DNA from: Strobilurus pachycystidiatus
Taxonomy: Eukaryota; Basidiomycota; Agaricomycetes; Agaricales; Physalacriaceae
Direction: 5' to 3'
Length of the DNA stretch: 64,000 nucleotides
Assembly: GCA_019915135.1 (NCBI GenBank)
Contig: JAHLMK010000001.1
Coordinates: 1,860,001-1,924,000 of the forward strand
Part shown: piece by piece, positions 45,115 through 57,180 of the stretch
Numbering within the stretch: position 1 is the first letter of the stretch
Layout of the letters: every line of letters starts with the position of its first letter
Notes under the pieces: model-generated
Database searches by the model: none
Seen by the model: only the letters and a program-made list of their open reading frames with translations
What the model was told of the DNA's origin: nothing
Position numbers and translations under genes: made by a program

Positions 45115-46914
45115 ATGAAGCCGTCAATCTTACTCGTCTCGTTGCTGGCGGTCGGCGCACAGGCCTCCTGGTTCGGCACAGAGACTCCTCGTAAGTCCGC
45201 CTCTTCTGTCTCGGCGCATTGCTCTGACTGTGTCTTCAGAGTACCAGCAATGGTCCAACGCGGAGCTCAAACAATGGCTCAACGAACACAACCTCGCCAC
45301 CCCAGCCGTCGACACCCACTCGCGAGATGACCTCGTCGCGCTCGTCAAGTCGAATTGGAACAGCGCTTCCACGTGGAGCTACGACCAGTACGCCGCCGCA
45401 CAGCAAGCCTTTGGCAACCTGCGCGAGTCCACCTTCGAGACCTGGGACGAGTCACAACTGCGCCAATTCCTCCTTGACCAGGGCATCGTCGCGCCCAAGG
45501 GCCGCAAGGAGGAACTCCTGCAGCTCGTCAAGTCTCACTACAACTCTTACACCAACGCGGCCAGCTCGTACGCGTCTCAGGCGAGCGCCTCAGCGAGCAC
45601 GGCGGTCTATGGGGACTCCAAGTACCAGGCTACTCAATCTGTCTCCAGCATCATCGCACAGGCCACCGCAACCGCTGCACGCACCATGGATGACAGCAAA
45701 GATTACGTCTACTCAACTTGGGACGACAACCAGTTAAGGTCTTTCCTCGTCGAGAAGGGCGTCATCAAATCCAACTCTCAGAAGAAGCGCGACGAGCTGC
45801 TGACTTCGATGAAGGAGTATTACGCCAAGACTTCTGATCCTGTTTGGAATGCGTGGAGTGATTCTTATATTGTGTGTCCAGTCTCTCTATTGTTGACATG
45901 TCGTTCTCATGCCTTTCTACAGCGCGAATGGCTGGTCTCGCACAACCTCGTCGACGGTCGCTCCGACATCCAGAAGAACCGTGATGCTCTCGTCGAGCAG
46001 ATGTCACACTACTACTACGACACGAACTCCTACGTTTGGGACTCGTGGGCGGATAGTGATCTCAAGTCTTGGCTTGTCGAGCACAACGTCATCAAGAGTG
46101 ATGCCCAGGTGAAGCGCGACAAGATGGTCAAGCTTGTACAGTGAGTGTTTCGTTGCATCATTCATTTGCCCTGCTGACCTCTCGCAGGGACAACTACTCC
46201 AGCGCGTACGACACATTCTGGGGTGCTTGGAGCGAGTCCCAAATGCGCGCATGGTTGATCGACAACGGTTACATGCGCTCTGACGCTCAAGTCAAGCGCG
46301 ACGAACTCATCAAAACTATCAATGAAAAGTATGTTGTTCACAAAAAGACAATTGAGATCTTCTTACTCAATACGTCTTAGATATACCGACATCTCTTCCC
46401 GCACCGCCTCGTATCTGACTTGGCCTGACGCCCGTCTCCGCGCCTTCCTACGTGAGCACGGTATCGGTGAGAAGCAGCTGCCCGCCACTCGTCCAGGACT
46501 CCTCCGTACGTTCTCATCTACTTGCGCTTCATTTTGTACTAACACTTTACAGAGGAAACCAGGATCAGGTACATTCAAGCCACGTCCAAGAGCGAAGCCA
46601 TGTTCAATTCTATCAGGGACATCATCAACAGCGGTGTCTACGCGGTTGAGGACAAGCTGCACCAGGTTTGGGAGACGCTGAGTGGTACTACTGAGCAGAA
46701 GTATGCAGAGGGCAAAGAGCAGGGTGAGGCCGGAAAGAAGTGGGCCCAGGAAAAGTACGCGGATGGGCAGAAGGTCGCACAGGAGAAGTACGCCGATGGG
46801 CAGAAGGTCGCACAGGACAAATACGCTGATGGCCAGAAGGTGGCCTACGACAAGTACGCGGAAGGGGTCAAGGCGGCGCATTCAGCGACCGGCAAGGCCA
46901 AGAATGAGCTGTAA
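45115..46914 (+). CDS. ISH1: Stress-response protein of the Ish1/Msc1 family
   Basis: Exons 45115-45190, 45240-45871, 45923-46140, 46188-46328, 46381-46505 and 46553-46914 give 517 aa. A signal peptide (MKPSILLVSLLAVGAQAS) precedes six or so Ish1-type helical repeats of the pattern W-(S/D)-x-x-(E/Q/D)-L-(R/K)-x-(F/W)-L-x-x-x-(G/N), for example WSNAELKQWLNEHNL, WDESQLRQFLLDQGI and WADSDLKSWLVEHNV. In S. pombe Ish1 sits at the nuclear envelope/ER lumen and is stress-induced. The C-terminus has tandem decapeptides (QEKYADGQKVA type) over about 46740-46860. A TATA box suggests regulated expression. Confidence 0.9.
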
Positions 46915-47231
46915 AAAGCATGGACTCTCTGTCTCCAGTCACGATTCCCACACACACTTAGCTGTAATATTACCTACTTAGCTTTCGCTGTATCATAGGA
47001 TCCCTAAAATATGCAACGCTTCTATTACCTTTGGTTCAAAAAACCACCTGTTCGTCAAGACTTGTCCTCCTGCCCACGGGTGTATCCCTAGGTTGATATG
47101 GTTTCATTAGTATTCCACGGCCCACGGGTGCCTCATATCATTGTTGCCGAGGTTTTGGTTACGCTTGATCAAATGAACTGGCACTTGTTGATAAAGGAGT
47201 CTTGCGAGTGACCTCTTTCCTTCATGCAACC
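46915..47231. other. Intergenic region with no supported gene
   Basis: 3' UTR of the ISH1-type gene and the promoter of the monooxygenase. CCCACGGGTG occurs twice, at about 47074 and 47121; the meaning is unknown. Confidence 0.45.
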
Positions 47232-49200
47232 ATGTCTGAGCATCTCAGTCCAGACGCACGTCCGCGCGTAATTGTAGTCGGGGCGGGGTATGCGCCAGTC
47301 AACTCATGATGCGGTCCAACGCTGATAGTGACTCGACGCGTTCTCCAGATTAGCGGGCATCGCCACTGGCATTGCTCTCAAAACCAAGCTTGGCTTCCAC
47401 AACTTTACGATATATGAGAAGGCGGGAGATGTCGGTGGAACTTGGCGGGTACGTGGATCATGATGTCGAGCCATGGCAAACTTAACAATGTTATATCTCT
47501 CCAGGACAGCACCTATCCTGGTTGTGGCTGCGACGTCCCAGCCCACTGGTACAGTCTCTCCACGGAGCTGAATCCTTCCTGGGACAACCATTACGCCTCC
47601 CAACGCGAGCTGTATGCGTACTGGCGCGCTGTATTCGACAAACACGCGCTCCGAGATCACACTGTGTTCAATACAACCGCGGTCAGATCCGAATGGGATG
47701 AAGATCTCCAGCGATGGAATCTCTGGCTCCTCCGGGACGGCGAAGAGACCTTGGAGCACGCTGAGATCCTATTCTACGCGATAGGAGGGTTCATGAGTCC
47801 CATGTGGCCTCGGGACATCCAAGGGATGGATGCGTTCAAGGGCGATCTGTGGCATTCCGCGTTGTGGCGTCACGATGTCGATCTGCGCGGGAAACGCGTC
47901 GGCGTCATTGGGAATGGGTGCTCGGCAACGCAATTTGTCCCCCAGCTCGGTCGCGAGCCGAGCACAGAGGTGATCAACTTTTGTCGGACGCCGCAATGGT
48001 TCTTGCCTATGGTACGTGCTGATATTTGGTTTCCTGATTTGGTGCTCAAGATGCGTTGACAGACCAATATCGTGTACTATTCTTGGATGAAATGGATCTT
48101 CAGCCATGTCCCGGGTGTGCAGAGATTATGGCGCGCGTGTATCATGGCCAGGGTACGATCTGAATTTCTTATATCTATGACTACCTAGCTAACATCGTGC
48201 CCCTAGAGCGATATGGGATACATAATATTCAACAAAGATCGAAAATGGCTCGTGAACGCGATGCGTAAGGTCAGTGGACGCGCCCCGGCGCGACGTTCGA
48301 GGCCCTGAATATATATGGCAGCGGCTAGGCGCGTACATAAAACAGCAATACGCCGACTATCCTATCCCCGAATTCGCACCGGGTTGTAAACGGATCATCG
48401 TCGATCCGGGGTATCTCGCTAGCCTGAACCAGGAAAACATATCTCTACGGTGGGATGCCATTGAGTCAATCGTCGAACAAGGCATCAAGCTCCAATCTGG
48501 GGAAGTCGTCCCTCTCGATGTTATTATTTTCGGCACAGGATACTCTGTCGTAGGTGCATATCCCTTGTGCCGGAAGGGTCATTGAACGTCCCTTGTAGGT
48601 CCCTGTGGATTTCCATGTACGAGGCCGTCAAGGTGATTTAAAAGGGTATTGGAAAACACAAGGCGGTTTGACGGCCTACTTGGGGTCCTATATGCCTGGA
48701 TTCCCGAATCTTATCGTGCTGCTGGGTCCAAACGTCGCTACAGGCCACGCTTCAGCGATCTTTTCTGAAGAGTCACAGGTAGAAGAATGTTGTCCTCATA
48801 GCAACTCGAAGCTGACGCGCTCTAGATACATCTTGCGATGAAGTTGATCAAGCCCGTCCTGAACGGCAAGATCACCTCGTTCGATATCAAAAGCAACGTA
48901 TGCGATGAATATAACGACTGGGTCCAAACACGCTTGCGCCACTCTGTTTGGTCCGAGTGCCGATCGTACTACCATCAGGAAAGAGACGGCAGCTCGAAGA
49001 TCATAGCCACCTTTCCTGGGCCGGTGAGTCTGTTCTGGTGGTTCTGTCGACGCCCACGGTGGAGTCAATGGACTGTGCGAGGGAGCAGCAGCAGCGGGGC
49101 AGCGTGGAGGAAGACGGAGATATTCAGCCTCGCGTATGAATGGTTGATCGCCGCGAGTCTTGTGGCCATCTTTGCGGTCCCTTGGAGTGTGATGTTCTAA
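47232..49200 (+). CDS. FAD-dependent monooxygenase (Baeyer-Villiger/FMO type)
   Basis: Several exons joined by short introns, about 560 aa. Seen: the FAD site VIVVGAG-LAGIATGIAL (split by an intron), [22 protein letters not shown], the class B fingerprint FKGDLWHSALWRH, the NADPH site VGVIGNGCSATQFVPQL, and the late ATG-like motif VIIFGTGY. It inserts oxygen at ketones, amines or sulfides using NADPH and flavin; the substrate is unknown. The C-terminus carries a hydrophobic helix WLIAASLVAIFAVPWSVM, suggesting membrane attachment. The start ATG begins MSEHLSPDARPRV. The internal exon around 48240-48330 is the least certain part of the model. Confidence 0.9.
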
Positions 49201-49481
49201 ATATGAGGCTAACGTCAATGATCATTATCCATAATTCTTCGTGTAAGACGCTGTAGAGGCTTCATAAATGAATTGGGAAGGGCGCACACCATGTAGTGAA
49301 GTCGAGTCTGATGAGGAAAACTACCGTGAACCCTAGAGTCTAGAAGCTCAAGTCGACTCTGACGTCGTCTGAGGAAAATGATGGCTGTGTTTGGCAGTGC
49401 CGTGTAACTCTTGCTTTCTCCCTTCAATTGGAGGCCGCCTTAATTGGCCTTTGACGCGGGCCCGGAACTGTCCTCCTTGCA

Positions 49482-51400
49482 ATGTCGTCCCACTCGTCTT
49501 CGACCGCGAACATCGTCGGCGTCCACTACCGCGTCGGCAAGAAAATCGGCGAGGGATCGTTCGGTGTTATCTTTGAAGGTAGGCGCCGTCTCCGTGGCAC
49601 ACAGCCCTCCATTCAACCCTTGCGCTCTTGCAGGCACCAACCTGCTCAATTCCCAGACCGTCGCTATCAAATTCGTGAGTGCACCGGCGCACCCTTCCTG
49701 GGCGTTTGGGCGCTGACAATGGGCTAGGAACCGCGGAAAGCAGAGGCGCCTCAGTTGCGCGATGAGTGTCGGTCGTACCGTATTCTGGCGGGCTGCAGTA
49801 CGTCTCAGTGGCTTCCTGGCTCTCTCGCGCCCTTCTGACCGTCGTGTCCGCAGCCGGAATCCCGCAAATATACCACTTTGGCCAGGAAGGCCTGCACAAC
49901 ATCCTGGTCATTGACCTGCTCGGACCCAGTCTGGAGGACCTCTTCGACATGTGCGGTCGCAAGTTCTCAATCAAGACGGTGTGCATGGCTGCCCGGCAGA
50001 TGGTGGGTTCTGTTCCGCCCAAAGGGCTGCAGGCAGGAGTTGACCGACATTTGCAGCTGATGCGGGTCCAAACCATTCACGAGAAAAACCTCATATACCG
50101 CGACATAAAGCCTGACAATTTCCTTATAGGCCGTCCCAATTCCAAAGGGTCAAATGGTGTGTCGCTATTTAGTATGCTCCGAGATGACGCTAACGCCCTT
50201 TGTGTCAGTCGTACATATGATTGATTTCGGAATGGCAAAGCAATACAGGGACCCGAAGACAAAGCAACACATCCCTTACCGAGAGCGGAAGAGTCTCAGC
50301 GGAACTGCCCGATACATGAGCATCAACACACATCTGGGCAGAGGTATACTCCTCCAAACCTCCTGTTTCCGCGGCCGTTGACATGTAGCGTCCACCCAGA
50401 ACAATCACGAAGAGACGATCTAGAAGCACTCGGCCACGTCTTCATGTATTTCTTGCGAGGCAGTTTACCGTGGCAAGGCCTCAAGGCTGCGACGAACAAG
50501 CAGAAATATGAGAAGATCGGAGAGAAGAAGCAGACTACGCCTATTAAGGAGCTGTGTGAGGGCTTTCCAGGTCCGTGGTTAGCGCTCTGCGCCAATGGCA
50601 ACGACACTGATTCCAGTCAGCAGAGGAGTTCGGGATATACCTCAACTACGTCCGGAAGCTTGGCTTTGAGGAAACACCAGATTACGATTTCCTACGTGAA
50701 CTGTTTGCCAAAGTCCTCAAGACCAACGGCGATGTCGACGATGGGAAATTTGATTGGGACTTACTGAACAGTCAGTACTCCGCTCTTCTGCTTCCAAGCT
50801 CCATCACCAACGCAAGACTTATTTCCGTTTTATTAGGTGGAAAGGGATGGGAAGCCTCATCGGTTGGCATAAATCGCTCAGCTGTTCATTCCTGACTAAC
50901 GCGCGGTTCTTTCGTAGGGTCACTCCAACCAGGTTCTCTCGCAAATGCAGACCGCCGGACTTGTGCCCAACGATCGCAGAAGGGAGCACCGGGACTCTGA
51001 CCGCCGGCGGCAATCTCAGGCTGGGGGCGTGGTTCCTCCTTCACCTGCCCTTGTACGCAATGGCTCGAAACAGCGAAAAATACCAGCAGCACTAACGCCT
51101 GGGGTGGGAACCCCTGGACAGGTCACTCCCCACTCTACTGCCGCGCAGGTTGGCGTGCCCGTGGGCTCAAATCGGCATCCATACGCCAATGGATACGACT
51201 ATCCGCAAGAGGAGGGCTACATGACGAACCAGTACGGGCGCGCATCACCAATGCTCTCAAGTAGCGCTGCGCCACCGGCTGTCAGCAACGTGCGAGCACA
51301 GGGGGGAGATGTCGGAGTAGCGGCGAACTACGGGCAGCACAACGACGACGCACCCCAGAAGTCGGCATTGATGAAGATTTTAACTTGTCAATGTGGATGA
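49482..51400 (+). CDS. Casein kinase I (Cki1/Yck-type)
   Basis: Many short introns. The kinase domain reads [77 protein letters not shown], then the CK1 signature [33 protein letters not shown] (given here in part: [23 protein letters not shown]) and [13 protein letters not shown]. After about residue 300 a Gln/Ser/Pro-rich tail of about 130 residues ends in LTCQCG. Terminal Cys residues in plasma-membrane CK1s are palmitoylated, so a membrane location is likely. The tail contains [17 protein letters not shown]. Catalytic residues are all present. Confidence 0.93.
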
Positions 51401-51710
51401 GACCGCCATTGCGTCGTGTCCTTCTGTCCTCGCTCTGCTTTCTGTTGATGTTCTTATGATGCCCTTCATGCCCATTGTCGCTTTACGCCACATATCACTC
51501 GTTCCTTTTATACCCTTCCATCTAACCCATTAATCTCATTGTCTCGCTCTTTGGTTCAGATGGTGTCCGTTTTTATGACACCCTCCCGGATTTTAATTTA
51601 ATAGGCTAGGTAATCAATTGGGCCAAAATACAGAACGTGCTGATTATTTGTGACTTCGAACGCCAATCGCAAGCATGGTAATATACATCAGGTAGGAACT
51701 CTGATACAGA
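51401..51710. other. Convergent intergenic region
   Basis: T-rich 3' flanks of two convergent genes. No gene or repeat was found. Confidence 0.5.
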
Positions 51711-53795
51711 CTATAAATCATCAATGCCATCAAAGACATCTTGGACATTCCGACTCCATTCGTCATCTACAGCTGCGGGAGTAAGTATAGTAATGCATGC
51801 GACGGATTATAGGCAGCTCACCTGCAGATTGAGCAGTCTGAGAAGAAGCGTTGAGGCGGTCATCATCGGAGGTATAGGAAGGTGGAGGAGAAGCGGGTGT
51901 TTCAGCTGGCTTTGCGGTCTCTACAGGAGTAGGGGGAACTTCGTCTGAAGCTGAAGAAGTCTCTACTTGTTCGATGACAAACACCTCCGTACTTGGCTCG
52001 TACGCCGCATACGCCTCGACGCGATCTATAGCTGACCTGATCTTATCATCGAGCTGCGATCTGTCGGCGGGGTAGCTCTGTGTGAGGTTGGAATGAGCAG
52101 GAGGTTGCGAGCCTGACGCGACAGGCATCGGTCCTTGCTGTGGGTGATGTTGATTGGGCCACGGCATAAAGAACGACGGAGTGTAAGGACCGTATTGAAA
52201 GGGAAGGTATTGGTATTGCGCTTGGAAGAAGTTTGGTGCAGGCATCTGACGAGGCGCGTAATTCCCAGGGTGTGTTGGACTCCGACGAGGACGTCGACGC
52301 CAAGCAGGCTCGTTAGTACTGGAAGACGCGTGGGCATTGGCGGAGGGTGGATCTTGGTATGTATGCCCATTCCTGGCGTTGCCATATCCTGAAGGTCGGG
52401 TAAGAAATTCGTAACATTAACCTGGCCTATTGGGACTGACCAGGTCTGGCTTCGGGTGTCGTGGTCCTCTCTGATGAGAATGTATCCTACGATCCGGTCT
52501 GAGCAAAAGAGAACGTTATGAGGTGAAACGTATACCTTAAAAGCCTTACTGAGCATGGCAGAGAAGCTCTCTTCGGACATGAGTCCGTTGTCAACAAGAG
52601 TGCGAACTGCTGCCAACACATCTTGGCTCTTCGAGCTCACTGTAACATTGGGATTTGTCGCCTGCGTGGCAGTGCTGCCAGTGGGGGACCGTGACGACGT
52701 GAGGCTCTCGCCTACGCTGGAAGCTGAAAACAAGGATGAAGGAGAAGGAATATCTCGGGGTGATGGAGGTGCTTGGTCGCGTTCAACTACCGGTCCTGTC
52801 TTCTTGAACTTGAGACCCGAGTAGGCAGGGCTTGGAGGGGGTAGTTGGGTTCTCCCATTCTGGTCACTACCAGATGATGAAGGGGAAGAGGTCCGTGAAG
52901 CCGACGAAGGGGTAGATTGCACCGACGGGGTCTCGGATTGCACCGACGGGGTCTTGAATTGCACCGACGGGGTTTTATTGAGCCTGAGCATGGAGTAGGG
53001 CTTTCGAGGAGGAGAAGATTTGACATTGGCATCCTCGTCGCTAGATTCGACGATTGCGCGAGCAGCGCGAGCAGAAGATGATTTCTGCTTGCTCGGGCTC
53101 CTGTTGTATATCCCAGCCCATCCAGTAAGGGCTACAGTCGACGTTCGAGCCGAAGCATGTCGTATCTTGGAACCCACTGGATTGGACTTCTTTGGCAGTG
53201 CGTCGGGTGCAGTGGTCGAAGTCGACTTCGACTTTTGGGTTATGAACGATGAAGATGCGCGAGGGCGCTCACGAATACTTTTCGCGGGCTCTCTTCGAGC
53301 CTCGAAGCTTGGCTTGGTTGATCCTGACGATACAGACGGCGTCGAGACACGTCTGTTATCTGATTGCAGGGGTGCAGATGGTCGGCTCGTAGCTTTGGAG
53401 GTGGAAGGATGCTTCATCGGCGCAGAAATGGCCACCGTGGCTTGATTTTCGTGACGGGCAACTGGTGCTGTAGTTTCCACTGGCCTGCGGTGAAGACGTA
53501 TCGGCGGGGTATCAGCGCGCTTAAGCCGCCCGTAAGCGCCACACCAGATGACAGTCATTCAGAAGCATACCGTGGGTGCCTCTTCAACTGCCTTCTGACC
53601 CAGCTGCTTGAACAAGCTGGCGTCGAGGTTCAGAGACTTCAAGGTGGGTACCAGCACCGTGAAAGTCAGTCGCTGCCGCTTGGACGGGTTTCCGCAGATC
53701 GCGCTGTCTGGGTGATCGGGCTCCGAGCGTTTCTGGCAGGACGAGGGGGCCGGCGTTTCTGTGGCAGAATCCGAAGACATTTCTGTGGATGCCAT
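51711..53795 (-). CDS. Ser/Pro/Gln-rich disordered protein; probably the C-terminal tail of the JmjC gene
   Basis: An intron removes the break between EEAPT and RADTPPIRL, and others occur near 52500, 52400 and 51790. The reading continues to QDVFDGIDDL with a stop at 51711. The long middle is low complexity: TPSVQ repeats near 52910-52980, Ser-rich blocks, and a later aromatic Gln/Pro segment (FQAQYQYLPFQYGPY). No catalytic domain is seen. The ATG at 53795 lies just 2 bp after the stop of the upstream same-strand frame. A good intron (GTATAAATAC...CCACAG, about 53836-53781) would fuse the two. I favour a single long gene, but a separate gene cannot be excluded. Confidence 0.6.
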
Positions 53796-53797
53796 TG

Positions 53798-56312
53798 TCA
53801 GTAGGGCTGTTGGGTGAGGAAAGTGGAGGTATTTATACCGTGGGCATCAATCACGCTTTCGCTCGAATTTCCACGGCGTACAGGTTCCTGGGTGATGATC
53901 ACAACTTGCTGTAGCTCGAAAGTCACATCCTCGTGGTACAGGGAAGTTGAATACAATGCATACCTTGTTCGGCTCATCATAGAACCCAAGTCTCGTAAGT
54001 TCAGGGTTCGCTGGACGACATGCAGTGAAGGTCCTGGCATTGTAGGCCAATAGCAAGTTACGCTCTGCAACGTTTCCGGTAGCTATTGCTCGATTGACAG
54101 ACGCTATTCCCGTCGCATAGGTTTTAGCTGTCTTCTGGTGGAGTTGGTGATACGCAGTATGCGATGCGTCAGAATTGTAAGATAGCAGTGCCTGCACCGA
54201 ATGTAGGTTCCAGAATCGCAAGAGATGGAGGAAGCAGCGACCGAAATGGCAACGACTACAGTTCACGGCAAAGGAGGGCTCGACGTGATGGCTGTCCCGC
54301 GTCTTGCCCTTGTTGAGATTACAGGCCCTAGTTAGCTAGACATACAGGCTTAGAAGGATATGTAGAACAATAGAGAAACAGACAAACCGCAGGGCCCTGT
54401 TTACTACCTTGCGCCATTTTCTCGCGTCGACGGTGCATCACAAGAGCCGCTTGAAACACGCTGCAACATGGGTCCATGTACAATGACCTAATATCAGATG
54501 AGCTGGGGTGCGATAGTGAAGCCGCATCGACTCACTCTTCTGCCTGAACATCGAATTCCTCGAACTCATTCACCTCCGTATACGTCTTCAGAGTAGACAC
54601 AGCCCTTCTCCGCTCATCAAGAAGGAAGCCAAAATTTCGCACTTGCATAGGGGCCATCGCAGGGCACAGACAATGCCGGCCATCAGAGTAACATGCAGGG
54701 CACAGTGCGAGTCCGTTTCCACAAAGCGTGGGCTCTCCGGAGACTGTACAGTTACGGCACTCGAAGAAACTTTGGAAGATATCGGCACCACAGAAATCGC
54801 ACGTTATATCATCAGTCGATGTTTGTAACATTGCAATGGGCCTGTCTGCTGGGGGGCATTCTGCTTTCAAGATGTGGTCGAACAGAGTCAACAGCTCGAA
54901 AACTCGGTCCGCCTCGGTCGTGGTCCCCGAGGTAGTGAGAGAGTCGGAGCAACGAGAAAGGGCATGGTACACTGTCGACTTGACGCGATATGTCTCCGCA
55001 CGGCAAGTCCTAGTCGTAACGATTGACGAACAGAAAGGGTCAAGAGTACACGACTCGTACCTTTGGTATATGGGAAGCTCGTGCGCGAGTGAGACTTGCA
55101 GACCTCTCAGAGTCATCCGCGACCAGGAGGTTTTCACAGTGAGACCACCGTAATTGACGACCTGGTGGCAGCTTCGCGGCGGAACAAGAACGAGGTCTCC
55201 AAGTTTCTGTTCGGTGATGTACACGTCAAACGGTGCTCTGACGAGCTCCTTCAGAGTGATAGCATGCAGCTCATGATCCAATTCATGACCAAGTTTATGG
55301 AAGTATTCCGTGACCTTCTGGATATCCGCGCCACGAGTCATGAACCAGAACGAGGAGCCGCCATTCTCTGTATACGACATGAGGTTGTGACCGGAAGACG
55401 CACAGAGATCTTTATGTGCTGGAGTGAAGGTGTCTCCAATGCCTAGGTAGCACATGAGTGTTTCCACTCTTGACTGACATGATCAGTAATAAAACATACA
55501 TTAAAACCGGGACTTACACTCTCCGGAAGTTGATTCATGTAGTTCCCATCGCTATCCGGGGTTAGCCTCGCAGGAATCACATCGCTATGAAGCCAGTCGC
55601 GCCATTCCTGTGGGCACTCGGCGTCCTTTCCGTACCATCGTTCAGTTTCTGAGGATTATTCAAAACATAGCCAGCGGCTGTGCGGAGGCTATGCACGAAC
55701 CGCCAGGAACAAAGAATGGGCCCGTGTTATTGCAATGCTCAAGGAAGGCATCAAACGGGACATTGAAGTCACTCTTTGAGTGAATATTCCGAACGGCGAT
55801 ATCTGTCGAGATGATGTACGATTGAGTCTCCACTAACATTCTTGGGCGCGCGCTTACTAGGCTGCTCGAGAGTTTCACGGAAGTAGTCCACTGTGAAAGC
55901 ATTCCTTGGCCACTGACCGTGCAGGTGGTAGGATTCGATGACCAGGGGTTCCGCGGTTCTCTCATATTCGTCCAATCTAGCGTCGAGAGTTGGATCAAAG
56001 GCGGAGACGCGGGGTACAGGCCGGAAACGTTTTCCCAGGGCGAGTAAGAAGTCCAGAGACCAGCCTTTGGTCGATAGGGTACAGACGCCGCCAGCCTCCG
56101 CGTTGACCACTGCGCCGACGTCCATCTTGAGCGCGTCAACGCCGTTGCTGTCAAAGAAATGATTAGGTCTAGATGGATGCACGTGCCTGTTTCGGATGTG
56201 CGTGACTGCGCACTAGCCTGGTTAACCCGGCTCTAGTACGAGCGAAGACAGTCGTTCTCTCGTATAGAGCCTGGACGTAGGGGAGGGGGTCACATCGACG
56301 TCTCCCTTTCAT
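53798..56312 (-). CDS. JmjC-domain protein with Cys-rich zinc region
   Basis: Multi-exon. The 5' end is unresolved: an open frame reaches an ATG at 56312, while the firm coding sequence starts at about 56182. Seen: VVNAEAGGVCTLSTKGWSLDF, then ECPQEWRDWLHSDVIP, then the JmjC core MCYLGIGDTFTPAHKDLCASSGHN (HxD iron pair HKD), SSFWFM, LVPPRSCHQVVNYGG (second iron His), and KTSWSRMT. A zinc-like region follows: CDFCGADIF, FFECRNC, CGNGLALCPACYSDGRHCLCP, then CSRCHFGRC. These are 2-oxoglutarate/iron dioxygenases, often histone demethylases; the substrate here is unknown. The frame either stops at 53798 or splices on into the 51711-53795 tail. Confidence 0.8.
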
Positions 56313-56432
56313 CAAATTTTTGACAGCTCGGCCGAGCTGCCGTCTCTGGCTTATGAGTAATACCTAGTGACACAGCATGTAATTCGCGCAAGATCTTTCT
56401 TGACTTCGGTACTTACAACTCATACTCCACCA

Positions 56433-56788
56433 ATGAATGAGCCGAGTGCACTCAAATCTGACTCGGACGGTCAAGAGATGAGATCCGTGCAACAACTTCC
56501 CTTCCCCACGTCGCGTATTTCCCATACTATACCTCACGACACCTGCTGGGCCATCCAACGCGTACTTTGCTTCCCGCACCCCTACCAACAGCGCTCAGGT
56601 GCTCAGCCTATTCTCACAAACGGCTACACCGACACATTACGGTCCTCCCAGCTGGCAACATCCCTCCGCATCCACCAGAGCTCGTGGTCGGCTCAGGCCG
56701 GCTTGAGACCCCGGCTTCTACGTCGGATCAAGAAAATGTTGATGAACTGGAGACATCGATGTTGACCCCTCCCCTAAGTCCAGGCTAA
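56433..56788 (+). CDS. Small hypothetical protein (about 100 aa)
   Basis: Exons 56433-56598 and 56652-56788 join to exactly 101 codons. The intron (GTGCTC...CCCAG, 53 nt) is typical of the region. The product begins MNEPSALKSDSDG and ends ETSMLTPPLSPG, with a Pro-rich middle (IPPHPPELV). No family is recognised. It is divergent from the JmjC gene and could be a short regulator or an unusual transcript. Support is limited to coherent splicing and a favourable frame. Confidence 0.4.
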
Positions 56789-57180
56789 CTGCGCACTGCG
56801 CAGCCAAATATGGGCTTGAACGTCGGTGAGTAGATGAGTAACTGCACACGCGAGGTTCGGAGAATGGTCTGCGTATTTCTTGGACATTGACTGTATTTCA
56901 GAGGAATATTTGAGATGGTGCGTAATGTGGATGGGGTGGACAGCTCCAGCGCAGTTCTGTCCAAGCATGTACTTGGTAAGGTAGTGCGGTATGGCTATTA
57001 TGAGGCAGTGCCTTATATCTGTGCAATAATGATGGTATCGGTACGTGGTTCAACTGGTTGGCAGCGTCGCGGTATCGAAGTTCAGTATACACTTATGTAG
57101 ACTATACAGTAGAGGCCACGTGGATTTCACGTGCGGTCGCGTAATGGATCGCGTCGCTTTCCTTCGTCCCACCACGACAA
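56789..57180. other. Intergenic region with no supported gene
   Basis: Promoter side of the RING-finger gene. Short minus-strand frames (56968-56774 and 57092-56898) show no coherent product. Confidence 0.45.

Noticed and set aside
52135..52392. Plus-strand frames opposite the disordered minus-strand gene
   Set aside because: Shadow frames; the minus strand has continuous, splice-consistent coding sequence.
53832..53843. GGTATAAATACC as a TATA box for the 51711-53795 frame
   Set aside because: It lies only about 40 bp before the ATG, is palindromic, and forms the donor end of a plausible intron; splicing explains it better.
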